64,000 nucleotides of DNA from Leptospiraceae bacterium (GCA_024233865.1 JACKPA010000016.1:95291-159290); one strand, 5' to 3'; shown: positions 18,140 to 28,073, counted from the stretch's first letter. The notes: generated by a model not told the origin, from the sequence alone. Program-made: numbers and translations.

Positions 18140-20074
18140 ATGATTAGAAGAAGATATTTTAACATTCTATTTGTCGTTTTAGTATTACTCGTTTTTTTCC
18201 CATTTTTAGAAACAGGTTTTACTACAAATGATGATTCCATAAATCAATTACGGAAAAATATATATGATTCATGGAAAGGAATAGCTTTTGAACAGGGGAG
18301 GATTCAATTTTTACTATTTCATTGGTGGTTAATATGGTTTTCCTACATATCCAATAATTTCATTATTATTAAGATGATAACTCTCTCAATGGTTATAGGA
18401 AATATAATTTATTTTTCCTATTTCCTTTTTCGGTATACCGAAAGTAAATATATCGGAATATTTTTTAGTATATTATATATAAGTTTTTTACAAGATACAT
18501 GGGAACACTATCTAATCACATCTTCTCCTTTAATTTATACAACTGCGTTTATGCTTTTCCTCTTTTCTTTAAATTTATTTATAGAATTTAAGAATAATCA
18601 TAAAAAGAAGTATTTATACTTTAGTGGTCTTGCTTTATTTTTTGCATTGCAGATTAGTGAAATGTATTTTTTACTATTTATACTTTTTCCTATCGTGAAT
18701 CTAAAATATACACAAAAGATAAGGGAACAAATAAAAGATATGCTCATTCCATTTGGATTTTATTTTATTTATTTTTTTATTTATATAATATTTAGATACT
18801 TCTTTGCAGACGGTAGTACCTACGACGGAAACCAGGTCGCTGATAAATTTTCATTTTTTGATTTTATAGAAACATTATTTACGTATAGCTTATCCTCTTT
18901 TCCTGGATATTATTTTTTAAATGGTAACTTTGCATATACTCAAGACCTTAATATATATTTAAAATTTGAAAATATACTCTTACTTCAAAATAGGTTTTAT
19001 GAAAATTTTATATCCGGTGTAAAATTCATACAGCTAAACTTTTATCAACTAAAAACAGATTGGCTTATAAAATATATAATTTTTTCTTTTGTCATGATGA
19101 CTACATTTACTAAAAAACTACGGATAAAAAACGATAAAATACTACTTCTTATTTCGATTGTTTTGATGTTTTTTCCCAATATTCCACATGCACTAACAGC
19201 AAAGTATCAATCTTGGGTAGTTAAGTCCGGAAGTATGGGATACGTGGGAACTTACATTTCCTATTTTGGAATTTCCCTACTGCTGTCTATTGGACTCAAC
19301 TATTTGTTTAGCTACTTTCAATCCAAAAAGATAAAAACTTTTATTCTCTCTATGATCTTATTACTACTACTCCCTATTTCCATTTTTACTTCAATGACAA
19401 ATGAATCCGTAATTCAAAGTAAAGTGATGACACATAAAAAATGGGAAATGATGAATAAATTTATGAAAACGCAAGCATTTAAGACACTTGATTCTTCTGC
19501 AATTATTTATGCTCCCACACTCAGTGCAGAATACAGAGGAATTGTAAACTTGAATGCATCAACTTATTGGAGTAATTATGTGTATATGCTTACTGGAAAG
19601 GAATTTCGTATCATAGATAGTTTAGACAAAATAGATATGAAAAAGGATAACTTGTATTATCTGGAATACAATCAAAATAGATATAAAGATGGACAAGTGC
19701 TAATATTTGGTAAGGTTGAAACTATAGTGCCTTTCAATAAGGACGTAACAAAACTTGAGATCTACTCCAAGCAGATTTCTGTTTTTCCTTATACAAAAGA
19801 TTTAAACCTTAGGATAGACTTAATAACAAAATCGAAAAATTCTAATATTATGGTCATTACAAGAAGTGCAAATCATAATCGGATGGTATTTAGTAAAAAA
19901 ATGGTAAGTCGTAAATCAGGGATTTATAGTTTTCCTATTATTGGGAAAGGTATCGGCAAAGACTTATTTGAATATGTGTACCAATCGAATTATGGTTTAC
20001 TAATAAATCATACTCGTATTGAGGGATTTTTCAATAAAGAAAACGAATATCCGGAACTAATCTTTTCAAACTAA
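18140..20074 (+). CDS. Large polytopic membrane protein of unknown function
   Basis: I place the start at ATG 18140 (644 residues) because AGGGGAC lies 6-7 bases upstream and the protein then opens with a basic MIRRR and a first TM helix; the frame upstream to 18071 has no such support. About ten membrane helices fill residues ~8-430, with two aromatic-rich loops, followed by a soluble C-terminal region of ~200 residues. The layout resembles envelope-polysaccharide membrane proteins (GT-C-like glycosyltransferases), but I see no catalytic motif. It is noticeably more AT-rich than its neighbours, suggesting transfer or relaxed constraint. Confidence 0.65.
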   Translation: MIRRRYFNILFVVLVLLVFFPFLETGFTTNDDSINQLRKNIYDSWKGIAFEQGRIQFLLFHWWLIWFSYISNNFIIIKMITLSMVIGNIIYFSYFLFRYTESKYIGIFFSILYISFLQDTWEHYLITSSPLIYTTAFMLFLFSLNLFIEFKNNHKKKYLYFSGLALFFALQISEMYFLLFILFPIVNLKYTQKIREQIKDMLIPFGFYFIYFFIYIIFRYFFADGSTYDGNQVADKFSFFDFIETLFTYSLSSFPGYYFLNGNFAYTQDLNIYLKFENILLLQNRFYENFISGVKFIQLNFYQLKTDWLIKYIIFSFVMMTTFTKKLRIKNDKILLLISIVLMFFPNIPHALTAKYQSWVVKSGSMGYVGTYISYFGISLLLSIGLNYLFSYFQSKKIKTFILSMILLLLLPISIFTSMTNESVIQSKVMTHKKWEMMNKFMKTQAFKTLDSSAIIYAPTLSAEYRGIVNLNASTYWSNYVYMLTGKEFRIIDSLDKIDMKKDNLYYLEYNQNRYKDGQVLIFGKVETIVPFNKDVTKLEIYSKQISVFPYTKDLNLRIDLITKSKNSNIMVITRSANHNRMVFSKKMVSRKSGIYSFPIIGKGIGKDLFEYVYQSNYGLLINHTRIEGFFNKENEYPELIFSN

Positions 20075-20097
20075 ACGAAGTAAGTCTTTAAACTAAC

Positions 20098-20237
20098 GTG
20101 AGTTTCGATTAAGGTGCTTTTATTTATAATTAAGGGGTAAACACAGAGGTTTACCCCTACAATTTGTCTTTCGTAGGGGCAAAATCCCCCCGTGATTGCC
20201 CTTAAAAAATTTGCAATTTTTCTTATCCGAAACTCAC
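20098..20237. repeat. REP/MITE-like palindromic intergenic element
   Basis: Outer inverted repeats GTGAGTTTCG (20098-20107) and CGAAACTCAC (20228-20237). Inside are two smaller palindromes: GGGGTAAAC/GTTTACCCC (20134-20157) and GGGCAA/TTGCCC (around 20178-20201, with a CCCCCC loop). It contains the 18-bp repeat shared with 615-632. It lies between convergent genes and supplies the stop codon region of the hydrolase gene. It may also terminate transcription from both sides. Confidence 0.65.
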
Positions 20238-21130
20238 ATTAAAAGTATTTCCAGTATCCTATTGGAAATAATTTTATTCCCGATGCCGGTTACACAAAAA
20301 GCATGTTCAACGTCATCCAGAATTTGTAAATTAATATTTTGAATCTGTTTTTTCAAATATTGAGCTTGTTCGATTGATGCCCAATGATCGTCTTGTGTGT
20401 AAATGAAGTGTAGTTTTTTGACATTTTCTTGAATGAGAAACAAATCCATTTCTATACCTAATTCTTGAAATTCCGTAGAAGCCATGTACAAAACGCTGTT
20501 TATGATATGAGATAATTCTCCGAAGTATTTGTAGGTAATATTTTTTGAATCCGTATCATATTGATTCGTTACAAATGCAAGAATATTACTTTTTAATTGT
20601 ATTGGTAGGCTTATTAGAAGTGTGAAAAATTCACTAATTATAGAACGTATCCAAGATTTTTGAATGAGGAATTTTGTAAATGTTTGTTTTGTAGATTTTA
20701 GATTCTGAGTTATAAAGGGGAAAATCAAAATTGCTTTCTCTACCCAAGCAGACAAGTCTGAATTCAATATTTTCAAACATATCCAACCACCAATGCTATG
20801 ACCAATTAGAATCAATTTTGAATTTTTAGGTAATTCCTGCCGGATAACTTTGATAAGCTTAATTTTGTGTTCTGCTTCTTCTGTTATGCTGAATACCCGA
20901 TTTGTGTTTTGTTCTGTAAATCCTGCATAACTTAGAATAGAAAGTCCATATTGCCCTTTTGTTTTTTCCCATATACTTCTACTTAAGTTTAGATAGTACC
21001 CCCCGATCCCAGGATTTCCCGGGATAATTACAATGTGGAAAAACTGCTCATGAGTTTTTAAGTTTGTATTTTGGTATATTTCCGAATCAATACCATCAAC
21101 ATTTATAATTTTTTTTACAAATAAGCTCAA
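20234..21130 (-). CDS. Alpha/beta hydrolase, LDAH (DUF2305) type
   Basis: 298 residues. Family hallmarks: IIPGNPGIGGYYLNL (residues ~35-49), nucleophile elbow GHSIGG (Ser112), and a late catalytic His in DDVEHAFC. These match the lipid-droplet-associated hydrolase family, whose members act on lipid or ester substrates; the substrate here is unknown. The ATG overlaps the stop of the degenerate HD-GYP gene by 4 bp (ATGA), so the pair is coupled. The stop codon lies inside the outer arm of the REP-like element, so the last residues may have been modified by that insertion. Confidence 0.82.
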   Translation of the reverse strand: MSLFVKKIINVDGIDSEIYQNTNLKTHEQFFHIVIIPGNPGIGGYYLNLSRSIWEKTKGQYGLSILSYAGFTEQNTNRVFSITEEAEHKIKLIKVIRQELPKNSKLILIGHSIGGWICLKILNSDLSAWVEKAILIFPFITQNLKSTKQTFTKFLIQKSWIRSIISEFFTLLISLPIQLKSNILAFVTNQYDTDSKNITYKYFGELSHIINSVLYMASTEFQELGIEMDLFLIQENVKKLHFIYTQDDHWASIEQAQYLKKQIQNINLQILDDVEHAFCVTGIGNKIISNRILEILLM

Positions 21131-22713
21131 TCTTCAAATTGATCAAAAGAAGGTTCTTCTTCTATGATAGAAACGGTTTCATGAAGATCGTCTATGTACC
21201 ATTCTTTTTTGTCGCGATCCGTAAGATTTATTTTATACACTTTATCCTTTAATTTGACTTCTAGAATAGGTCGATGAGGTAAATTTGGATTGTGTCTTAT
21301 TACAGTTCCTAAAAAACATTTTTGATTCAAATCGTTACGAATCAAAACTGACTCACCTATTTTAAATAAATGGATTGAACTCAAAAATTCGGAAACCAGA
21401 TAACCATCAAAGAGCCCGGTTTGTTTTGTGGTTGTGTCAATATCCCAAATTCCTTGTTTATCAACTTCAGTTAGAGGGTCCAAATTATCTACAGAATTTT
21501 TTAATAAATATTCTACAATTTCAGTTCTTCTTACTGGTAGCCTATTGGGAGTTCGATGAATCATTATATCAAAAAAGTTCACAATGGAAAACAGTCTCGT
21601 TAATTCGTGTATGGGATGCTTAAATTTGTCATCTCCCAACCCTTGTGATTTTCTATCTGGAAAACCGGAACCATCTAAAAAAGAGCCATGAAACTTGATA
21701 ATATTATCTGCTATAGCACTAACGTCACGATTGATCTCCGATGATAAAATATTATAGGCAACCAAAGGGTATTTTTTAATTAAGATCAATTCTTTTTCAG
21801 GAAGTATTTTGGATTCATCTTTTATATAACTACCGTCGGGTTGTAAAAAATCTTTAATTTCTTTATCCATTAACTTTCTGATTTCTTGGTGGTAATAACC
21901 AAAAGCATGAAAAATACAACCAAGTGATGCATCTAAAATCAATTCTTCCAGATACTGAGACCTTTTGTCTTTATCAAAAGTCTTCTTTTCGTCTTTTTCC
22001 AAAAGTCTTTTACTGCTTAATTGAGCACCTCTTTTCACTCTTTCGGATTGAATTCGGGAAATGGCTGCCAAAAACATCAATGTAGTCATTGTGGTGTGAC
22101 TTACAATTCTATAACTTAGCTCATCCATTTTTTTATTGGCAAGTACATTTATAGATTTGTCTACATTGCCTATACTTCTTATACTTGAAATAGACATATC
22201 ACTATTAATTTGTCTTAAGAAATTGTACAAGGCTTCTTTTACAATTGAGATTTTTCCACTATCTGACATAATTTGTTGACGTAATTTTTGAGCTCCTTCT
22301 CTTTGCAAAGGATTTAATTGTGGTTTGAATAAATCCTTTCCATCAAAATAGGATAGTGTTCGAGCTCCTTTTTTTACATCCTCTTCACTAAAAACGTTAA
22401 AAAATTCAAGGAGAGTTGTTTCTATTTTAGCTTTTGTGTCATATATAAATTCTTCTTTGCTGCCTTCTTTATATGGTTCTCCATCATTTGTAATCCAAAT
22501 CAAAAGATATCCTTTTTTTTTAAGTTGCTCTACTTCTAAGGATGTTATCTTTTTTCCTCTTTTGTAAAGAGTACAATCTTCATCAAAAAACACCGGATTA
22601 TTAGAAATATTAACCAACTTTTCTAATGTTTTTATATCCACCCTCGCACTTTTTATATAGTGATCTGGGGATAACTCCATAGGTGGAATATTAATTTTAA
22701 ATTTTGTACTCAT
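21127..22713 (-). CDS. HD-GYP-related protein with degenerate metal site
   Basis: 528 residues, no membrane segment. Residues ~195-400 follow the HD-GYP layout, but key ligands are changed: the HD pair reads HA (FHAFG, 269-270), the HP motif reads YPLVAYNILS (315 on), and the GYP region reads FHGSFLDGSGFP (341-352). Catalysis of c-di-GMP hydrolysis is therefore doubtful. It may instead be a structural or signal-binding protein. N-terminal ~110 residues (FFDEDCTLYKRGKKIT) resemble the DUF3391-like head found before HD-GYP domains. A beta-rich C-terminus (~425-515) follows. Coupled to the hydrolase gene. Confidence 0.7.
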   Translation of the reverse strand: MSTKFKINIPPMELSPDHYIKSARVDIKTLEKLVNISNNPVFFDEDCTLYKRGKKITSLEVEQLKKKGYLLIWITNDGEPYKEGSKEEFIYDTKAKIETTLLEFFNVFSEEDVKKGARTLSYFDGKDLFKPQLNPLQREGAQKLRQQIMSDSGKISIVKEALYNFLRQINSDMSISSIRSIGNVDKSINVLANKKMDELSYRIVSHTTMTTLMFLAAISRIQSERVKRGAQLSSKRLLEKDEKKTFDKDKRSQYLEELILDASLGCIFHAFGYYHQEIRKLMDKEIKDFLQPDGSYIKDESKILPEKELILIKKYPLVAYNILSSEINRDVSAIADNIIKFHGSFLDGSGFPDRKSQGLGDDKFKHPIHELTRLFSIVNFFDIMIHRTPNRLPVRRTEIVEYLLKNSVDNLDPLTEVDKQGIWDIDTTTKQTGLFDGYLVSEFLSSIHLFKIGESVLIRNDLNQKCFLGTVIRHNPNLPHRPILEVKLKDKVYKINLTDRDKKEWYIDDLHETVSIIEEEPSFDQFED

Positions 22714-22833
22714 TGCAACCTCAAAAAAAGAATAAATTACATCTAAAAAATCAGATAAAAATTTTTATATTATATTTTATAAACCATTATCTAAAAGACT
22801 AAACTATAGAAAAGATTTTTTCACCCATTTTTA

Positions 22834-24396
22834 ATGGTACATTTTATTAGCTATAATCATTTTTTAAATCAAAATTCATTTCTATTTAAAAATTTTATTG
22901 ATAAAGATAATTTATATAGAGTTTTGCTATTATTGAATGTATTTAGCGTTTATAAAAAAATGAATACAAAAGAAAAAATTCAATATTTGATACAAAATAA
23001 TAAACTTAAATTTTTCCAAGATATAGAAATTTTATATTACAACGATTATTATAAAAAATCGCTAAAAACCATTCGAGTAGCGTTGTTTTTAGCCTTTATA
23101 CTCTATTCTTTTTTTGGATTTTTAGACACATTTTTAGCACCCAATTCCAAAACAAATATATGGCTTATTCGTTACGGAGTAGTCTGTCCAATCCTAATTT
23201 TTGCCATTATAATATCTTATTTTAAATTATTTAAAAAATATATGCAACTTATATTAAGCTATATTGTTGTAATAACCGGTTTTGGCATTCTCGCCATGAT
23301 TTCTATTATTGTCGAAGTAGAAAGTGGTATGTATTATTATGCTGGTCTTATTTTGGTTTTAATGTGGGGATATACATTTGTAAGACTAAAATTTATTAAT
23401 GCTAGTATAGTTTGCTGGACAATCCTTATAGCTTATCAGTTTGTGGCTATATTTTTTCAAAAAGTGACTAATTCGAGTCAATTAACAAAAATATTTATAA
23501 GTAATAATTTCTTTTTTGTTTCTGCCAATATAATCGGAATGTCCGTTAGTTATATTATGGAATTAAGCAATAGAAAAGATTTTCTCCATAGACTTTTAAT
23601 TTTGGAAGAACAACGAATAACTGAAAGGGAAAGGAATGAGTTAAGACTGAGAAATAAAATTGTGGAAGAAGAACTTTCTATGGCGAGAAAAATACAAAGG
23701 CAATTGATTCCAAATAAAAGCCCGAAGCAATTTATATCTTTTTTATACGAACCAATGGAAGCAGTTGGTGGTGATCTTTTGGATTTTTTATTATTTCGGG
23801 AAAAAAATCGAATAGGTATTTTTTTAAGTGATGTGGCCGGACATGGTGTGCCGGCAGCTCTGATCGCATCCATGGTTAAAACAACTCTAATTCAATCAGG
23901 CAAGCATAAAGAAAATCCTGCTGAATTCTTAATGTATTTGAATGATATTTTGATAAACAAAACGGATAATTATTTTGTGACAGCCTTTTACGGGATTTAT
24001 GATTCCGAAACAAAAAGTATAACTTATTCTAATGCCGGACATAACCCTCCTTACCTAATTTCCGAAACAGAGATAACATTTTTAGAATCCGGAAAAGGCT
24101 TACCATTGGCAGTTATTGATAATAAAGAATTAAATAGACTAGGAAAAATGTACAAAAATCAAACGGAAAGTATTGCCGGGTTTATTAAATTGCTTCTTTA
24201 TACGGATGGACTAGTTGAAGCAAGAAAAGTCAATTCTCCCAAAATCTGGTTTTATGATGAAATTGAAGCCGTTTTATTTGATCTAAAATATCTATCTAAT
24301 AAAGAATTTATTTCTCAGCTCTATGAAAAATTAATTTTATTTCAAGGAAATAAAAATTTTGAAGATGATATTTGTGTAATATGTATGGATATATAA
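22834..24396 (+). CDS. Membrane-anchored SpoIIE-type PP2C phosphatase
   Basis: Up to 520 residues; the ATG at 22960 (MNTKEKIQYL) is an equally possible start, neither having a clear ribosome site. Six membrane helices (~75-245) form a sensor module that resembles the one in the diguanylate cyclase two genes on (FFGFLD ... MYYYAGLILVL). Then a coiled linker and a SpoIIE phosphatase (~280-520) with metal-binding motifs AVGGDLLDF, LSDVAGHGVPAALIA, LYTDGLVEA and FEDDICVI. Predicted to dephosphorylate a Ser/Thr-phosphorylated antagonist protein. Confidence 0.87.
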   Translation: MVHFISYNHFLNQNSFLFKNFIDKDNLYRVLLLLNVFSVYKKMNTKEKIQYLIQNNKLKFFQDIEILYYNDYYKKSLKTIRVALFLAFILYSFFGFLDTFLAPNSKTNIWLIRYGVVCPILIFAIIISYFKLFKKYMQLILSYIVVITGFGILAMISIIVEVESGMYYYAGLILVLMWGYTFVRLKFINASIVCWTILIAYQFVAIFFQKVTNSSQLTKIFISNNFFFVSANIIGMSVSYIMELSNRKDFLHRLLILEEQRITERERNELRLRNKIVEEELSMARKIQRQLIPNKSPKQFISFLYEPMEAVGGDLLDFLLFREKNRIGIFLSDVAGHGVPAALIASMVKTTLIQSGKHKENPAEFLMYLNDILINKTDNYFVTAFYGIYDSETKSITYSNAGHNPPYLISETEITFLESGKGLPLAVIDNKELNRLGKMYKNQTESIAGFIKLLLYTDGLVEARKVNSPKIWFYDEIEAVLFDLKYLSNKEFISQLYEKLILFQGNKNFEDDICVICMDI

Positions 24397-24414
24397 AAGG
24401 AGAGTTGTGACAAA

Positions 24415-24693
24415 TTGAGATCGATCAAATGCTGTGACGACCTAGAGGTAGGGGATCCTGTAATTGTTAGAGACTACAATGTCCAAGATAAAAATCAAAA
24501 ATACTTTTACAAAGAGTGGCAGGGAATAATACAAAAAATCAAAAAGCTAAAAAACGGAAAAAAAATTGCCTATATCAAGGTAACACAATTAGATGATATT
24601 TATTTTGGTGATGTTTTTGAAAGACCTATACAGCAACTCAAGTATAAACCCTTAGAAGAAGATAACGGTTTCGAATATTTCACAAAAAGCTAA
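24415..24693 (+). CDS. Small basic beta-rich protein, unknown
   Basis: 92 residues from a TTG start, with AGGAG about 12 bases upstream in the short gap after the SpoIIE gene; other starts hit stops. The protein alternates short strands (GDPVIVRDYN, WQGIIQKIKKLKNGKKIAYI, DDIYFGDVFERP) like an SH3/KOW-type barrel. It is probably co-transcribed with the phosphatase. No family recognised. Confidence 0.5.
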   Translation: MRSIKCCDDLEVGDPVIVRDYNVQDKNQKYFYKEWQGIIQKIKKLKNGKKIAYIKVTQLDDIYFGDVFERPIQQLKYKPLEEDNGFEYFTKS

Positions 24694-24800
24694 TTATTGG
24701 GATTCCTGTAGTGAGATAAATTTTTATAGACATAGATAAACTATATAGTGATTTGTTAATAAAGCTTGATATTTTTGAAAGCAAAGAAACTGGCTGAATA

Positions 24801-26627
24801 ATGAAAGCAAATCAGGATATTTTTGATAGATTTATTCTATCGTTAGAACACAAATGGATAAAAATAATCCTCATACTGGGAATTGTACTAGTGCCACTTT
24901 TTGGCTTTCTTGATGCTGTTATTATGCCAAGAGAAAAACTAAAATTGTTTCTTTTTCTTAGGTTTATTGTATCTGGAATTCTAATCATTCAATTACTTTT
25001 CCTTATAAAATTTCAATGGAATAAATACATCAAACTACACGCTTTTTTTTTCACGTTTTTGGTAGGAACTCTCATTAGTTTTATGACGACTCATTTGGGA
25101 GGATTTGAATCTTCTTATTATGCGGGTTTAAACTTAGTTTTAATAGCAGTAAATTTTTTCCTTCCCTGGGGTGCTTTAGACATAATTTATAATAGTCTCA
25201 TTGTAATTGCTTCTTATCTTGGATTAAACTTATTAACAGACCTTGATTGGACATTAACGTCTTTGATTAACAATATGTTTTTTATGAGCTCTACGATTAT
25301 AATTGCCGCAACTATAGGACACTATAAACTAAAGCTCATTCGCTCTGATTTTGATTCAAAAATAGCGCTCAAAGAATCAGAAGAAAAGTACAAAATGATT
25401 TTTAATAATTCTCCTATGGGTATCGCTCATTTTGATAAAACAGGGGTCATTACTACGTTTAACGAAACTCTTCAAAAAATTATTAATTTACCAAATGTAA
25501 GTGAAAAACCTTACAATATTATGGATCACATAAAAAATAACGAATTTAAAACCATATTTGATGAGATATTAAAAGGCACAGTAGGTAACTTTGAGGGGCA
25601 ATTACTAAATAATTTTGTAGAAAGTGAAACTTTTATTCGAGCAAACTTGGGTCCTATTATTTCCGCAGATGGGAATGTGAGTGGAGTGATTGGAGTAATA
25701 GAAGATATATCCGAAAAGATCAAGGCAGAAGAAAATATACGTTTGGCGGATAAAGTTTTTCAAAACAGCAACGAAGCGATTATGCTTGCAAATTCTAAAA
25801 ATGAAATCATAAGGATCAATTCTGCATTTAGCAGGGTGACAGGCTATTCATTGGAAGAAGTGATTGGCAAGCAGCCCAGTTTTTTAAAAAACGACCTACA
25901 CGATCAAGATTATTACAAAAAAATATGGGACAGTTTAATACAAAACGGTGAGTGGAGGGGAGAAGTTTGGGATAGGCGAAAAAACGGTGAAGTTTATCCT
26001 AAATGGCTTTCTATCAGTATAATCAAAAACGAAAACCAAGAAATCACACATCTCATAGCGATTTTTACAGACATATCCACTCTAAAACAAACCGAGAAGA
26101 ATTTAGAACGTCTCGCTCATTATGACTCTCTAACCAACCTACCCAATCGTATTTTGTTTCGGGATCGTTTACAACAAGCTATTCTACACGCAAAATTGAA
26201 TAGGGAGCAAATTTCTTTGATGTTTTTGGATCTGGATCGTTTTAAAATGATTAACGATACTTTAGGTCACAAAGCCGGGGATCAACTATTATTTCAGGTT
26301 GCAGATCGACTTACCAAATGCCTCCTCTATGAAGAAGATATGGCAGCAAGATTGAGTGGAGATGAATTCACTTTGGTTTTAAAAAACGTCAAAAACTTAG
26401 AATACGTTGAGTATATAGCCCAAGAAATTCAAAACGCTTTTTCCTATCCGTTTTTGTTGGAGAATAGAGAAACTTTTGTAACCATGAGTATTGGAGTCGC
26501 CGTTTATCCAAAGGACGGAGTGGACTTGGAGACCCTTTTAAAAAATGCAGACAGGGCAATGTACAGTGCCAAAAAGCGAGGGCGAAACAACTATCAATTT
26601 TATTCCGGTGATACGAGTTTAAATTGA
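24801..26627 (+). CDS. Diguanylate cyclase (membrane sensor-PAS-PAS-GGDEF)
   Basis: 608 residues. Six TM helices (~20-175), PAS1 (~192-310), PAS2 (~315-430), GGDEF (~440-603). The active site is SGDEF (519-523), an accepted functional variant, with FLDLDRFKMINDTLGH metal/substrate residues intact, so c-di-GMP synthesis is predicted. The usual RxxD inhibitory site upstream reads YEED, so product inhibition is probably absent. The membrane module shares GFLD, an RF helix and YYAGLNLVL with the SpoIIE phosphatase at 22834. Confidence 0.93.
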   Translation: MKANQDIFDRFILSLEHKWIKIILILGIVLVPLFGFLDAVIMPREKLKLFLFLRFIVSGILIIQLLFLIKFQWNKYIKLHAFFFTFLVGTLISFMTTHLGGFESSYYAGLNLVLIAVNFFLPWGALDIIYNSLIVIASYLGLNLLTDLDWTLTSLINNMFFMSSTIIIAATIGHYKLKLIRSDFDSKIALKESEEKYKMIFNNSPMGIAHFDKTGVITTFNETLQKIINLPNVSEKPYNIMDHIKNNEFKTIFDEILKGTVGNFEGQLLNNFVESETFIRANLGPIISADGNVSGVIGVIEDISEKIKAEENIRLADKVFQNSNEAIMLANSKNEIIRINSAFSRVTGYSLEEVIGKQPSFLKNDLHDQDYYKKIWDSLIQNGEWRGEVWDRRKNGEVYPKWLSISIIKNENQEITHLIAIFTDISTLKQTEKNLERLAHYDSLTNLPNRILFRDRLQQAILHAKLNREQISLMFLDLDRFKMINDTLGHKAGDQLLFQVADRLTKCLLYEEDMAARLSGDEFTLVLKNVKNLEYVEYIAQEIQNAFSYPFLLENRETFVTMSIGVAVYPKDGVDLETLLKNADRAMYSAKKRGRNNYQFYSGDTSLN

Positions 26628-26642
26628 TACAGCTTTATTCTC

Positions 26643-27959
26643 ATGACGTTTCTTTTTGTATTTATCCTTGCCAACAGATTCATGAGATGGTACCATCACA
26701 GCATAGAACTTATCAGTCTTAGAGAAGAACAACTATACAAAGACCTAAATACCGGTTTGTACAATAGGAACAAATTAATACAGGATTCAACAGAAGTATT
26801 GTATCCTTCCATTATTGTTTTTAGAATGAAAGGCCTTAACCTTTTAAATAATATCTATGGTCATTCGGTTGTTGATGAAATAGTGAACGAATATATCTCT
26901 TCAATCAAAGAGATATATAAAAGCAATTTGTATCGTATTTATAGACTCAATTAGAACCAATTTTCATTTGCTTTTTTTGAAAATATTGACAATGATAAAA
27001 TAATCACCATTGCCGAGATGGTAATTAAAGATATGGAGAATTGGAAATCCGAGAAAGACGAATGGAATGAAGTTATCCTAGACGCGGTAATAGGTATATC
27101 CAATACAAATGAAACAAGTATACAAATAAAACTCAAAGAGGCAGATACTGCATGGATGTACGCCAAAGAACATAGATTGTCTTATAAATTTTATGATGAG
27201 AGTATGGATCAAGAGAAAACTCACAAAAATAATTTTTTATGGATTAAAAAGGTAAGAAAAGCACTCGAAGAAGAAAGGGTATTTGTTCAATTCCAAGCAA
27301 TTCAAAACAACCAAACGCAAAAAATTGAAAAGTATGAAGCTCTGGTAAGAATTCATGAAACTGATGGCACGATTGTTCCCCCCGGAATGTTTCTTCCGAC
27401 AATAACCGAGTCCAAACTTTATGTCGATTTAACGTATCGGATTATCGAAAAAGTATGTTTTTTATTAAATGATTTTTCACAGGAATGTTCTATAAATATT
27501 AATGCGGAACATCTAATTGACTTTAACCTCTCGGAAGTAATACTCAAACACGTAAACAAATACAAAATACGAAATAGACTGGTAGTAGAAATTCTCGAAT
27601 CAGAAAAAATTGAAAATTATGGTATAGTATTAGAAAAGCTGAATTTATTGAAAAGCCAGGGAGTTAAAATAGCAATTGATGATTTTGGAACCGGGTATTC
27701 AAACTTTGAGCATATAATAAAATTGCCAATAGATTATATTAAAATTGACGGTTCTCTTATAAAAAATATACACAAAGACAAAGTATCAAAAACCCTGGTG
27801 AAGAACATAGTAAATATTTGTAATACGTTAAAAATTAAAACTATCGCTGAATTTGTGCATTGCAAAGAAGTACAAGACATAGTTCTTTTTTTAGGTGTTG
27901 ACTATTCTCAAGGTTATTATATAGGAAAGCCTACCGAAACACCATGGAAAGCCAAATAA
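26643..27959 (+). pseudogene. GGDEF-like/EAL protein interrupted by an in-frame TAG
   Basis: Two open segments (26643-26954 and 26955-27959) lie in the same frame, separated only by TAG at 26952-26954; read through, the protein is continuous (RIYRLN-stop-NQFSFAFF). The stop falls where the second Gly of GGDEF would be, inside an already degenerate motif. The downstream half keeps a near-complete EAL domain: YEALVRI, SININ, VVEILESE, IDDFGTGYSNF, YIKIDGS and QGYYIGKP. The N-terminus is also short: a single partial TM helix just before LREEQLYKDLNTGLYNRN suggests the sensor was lost. The downstream segment could be expressed alone from ATG 27018. Confidence 0.8.
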
Positions 27960-28073
27960 AACATATATCTTGGTATAGTTTTTCCCCAATCATTATAATC
28001 TTTAACTCGTCCACCATGATTGTCCATATACTGAATTCGATTGAGTGTTTATCTGAAAAGCCGAAAAAGTAAT

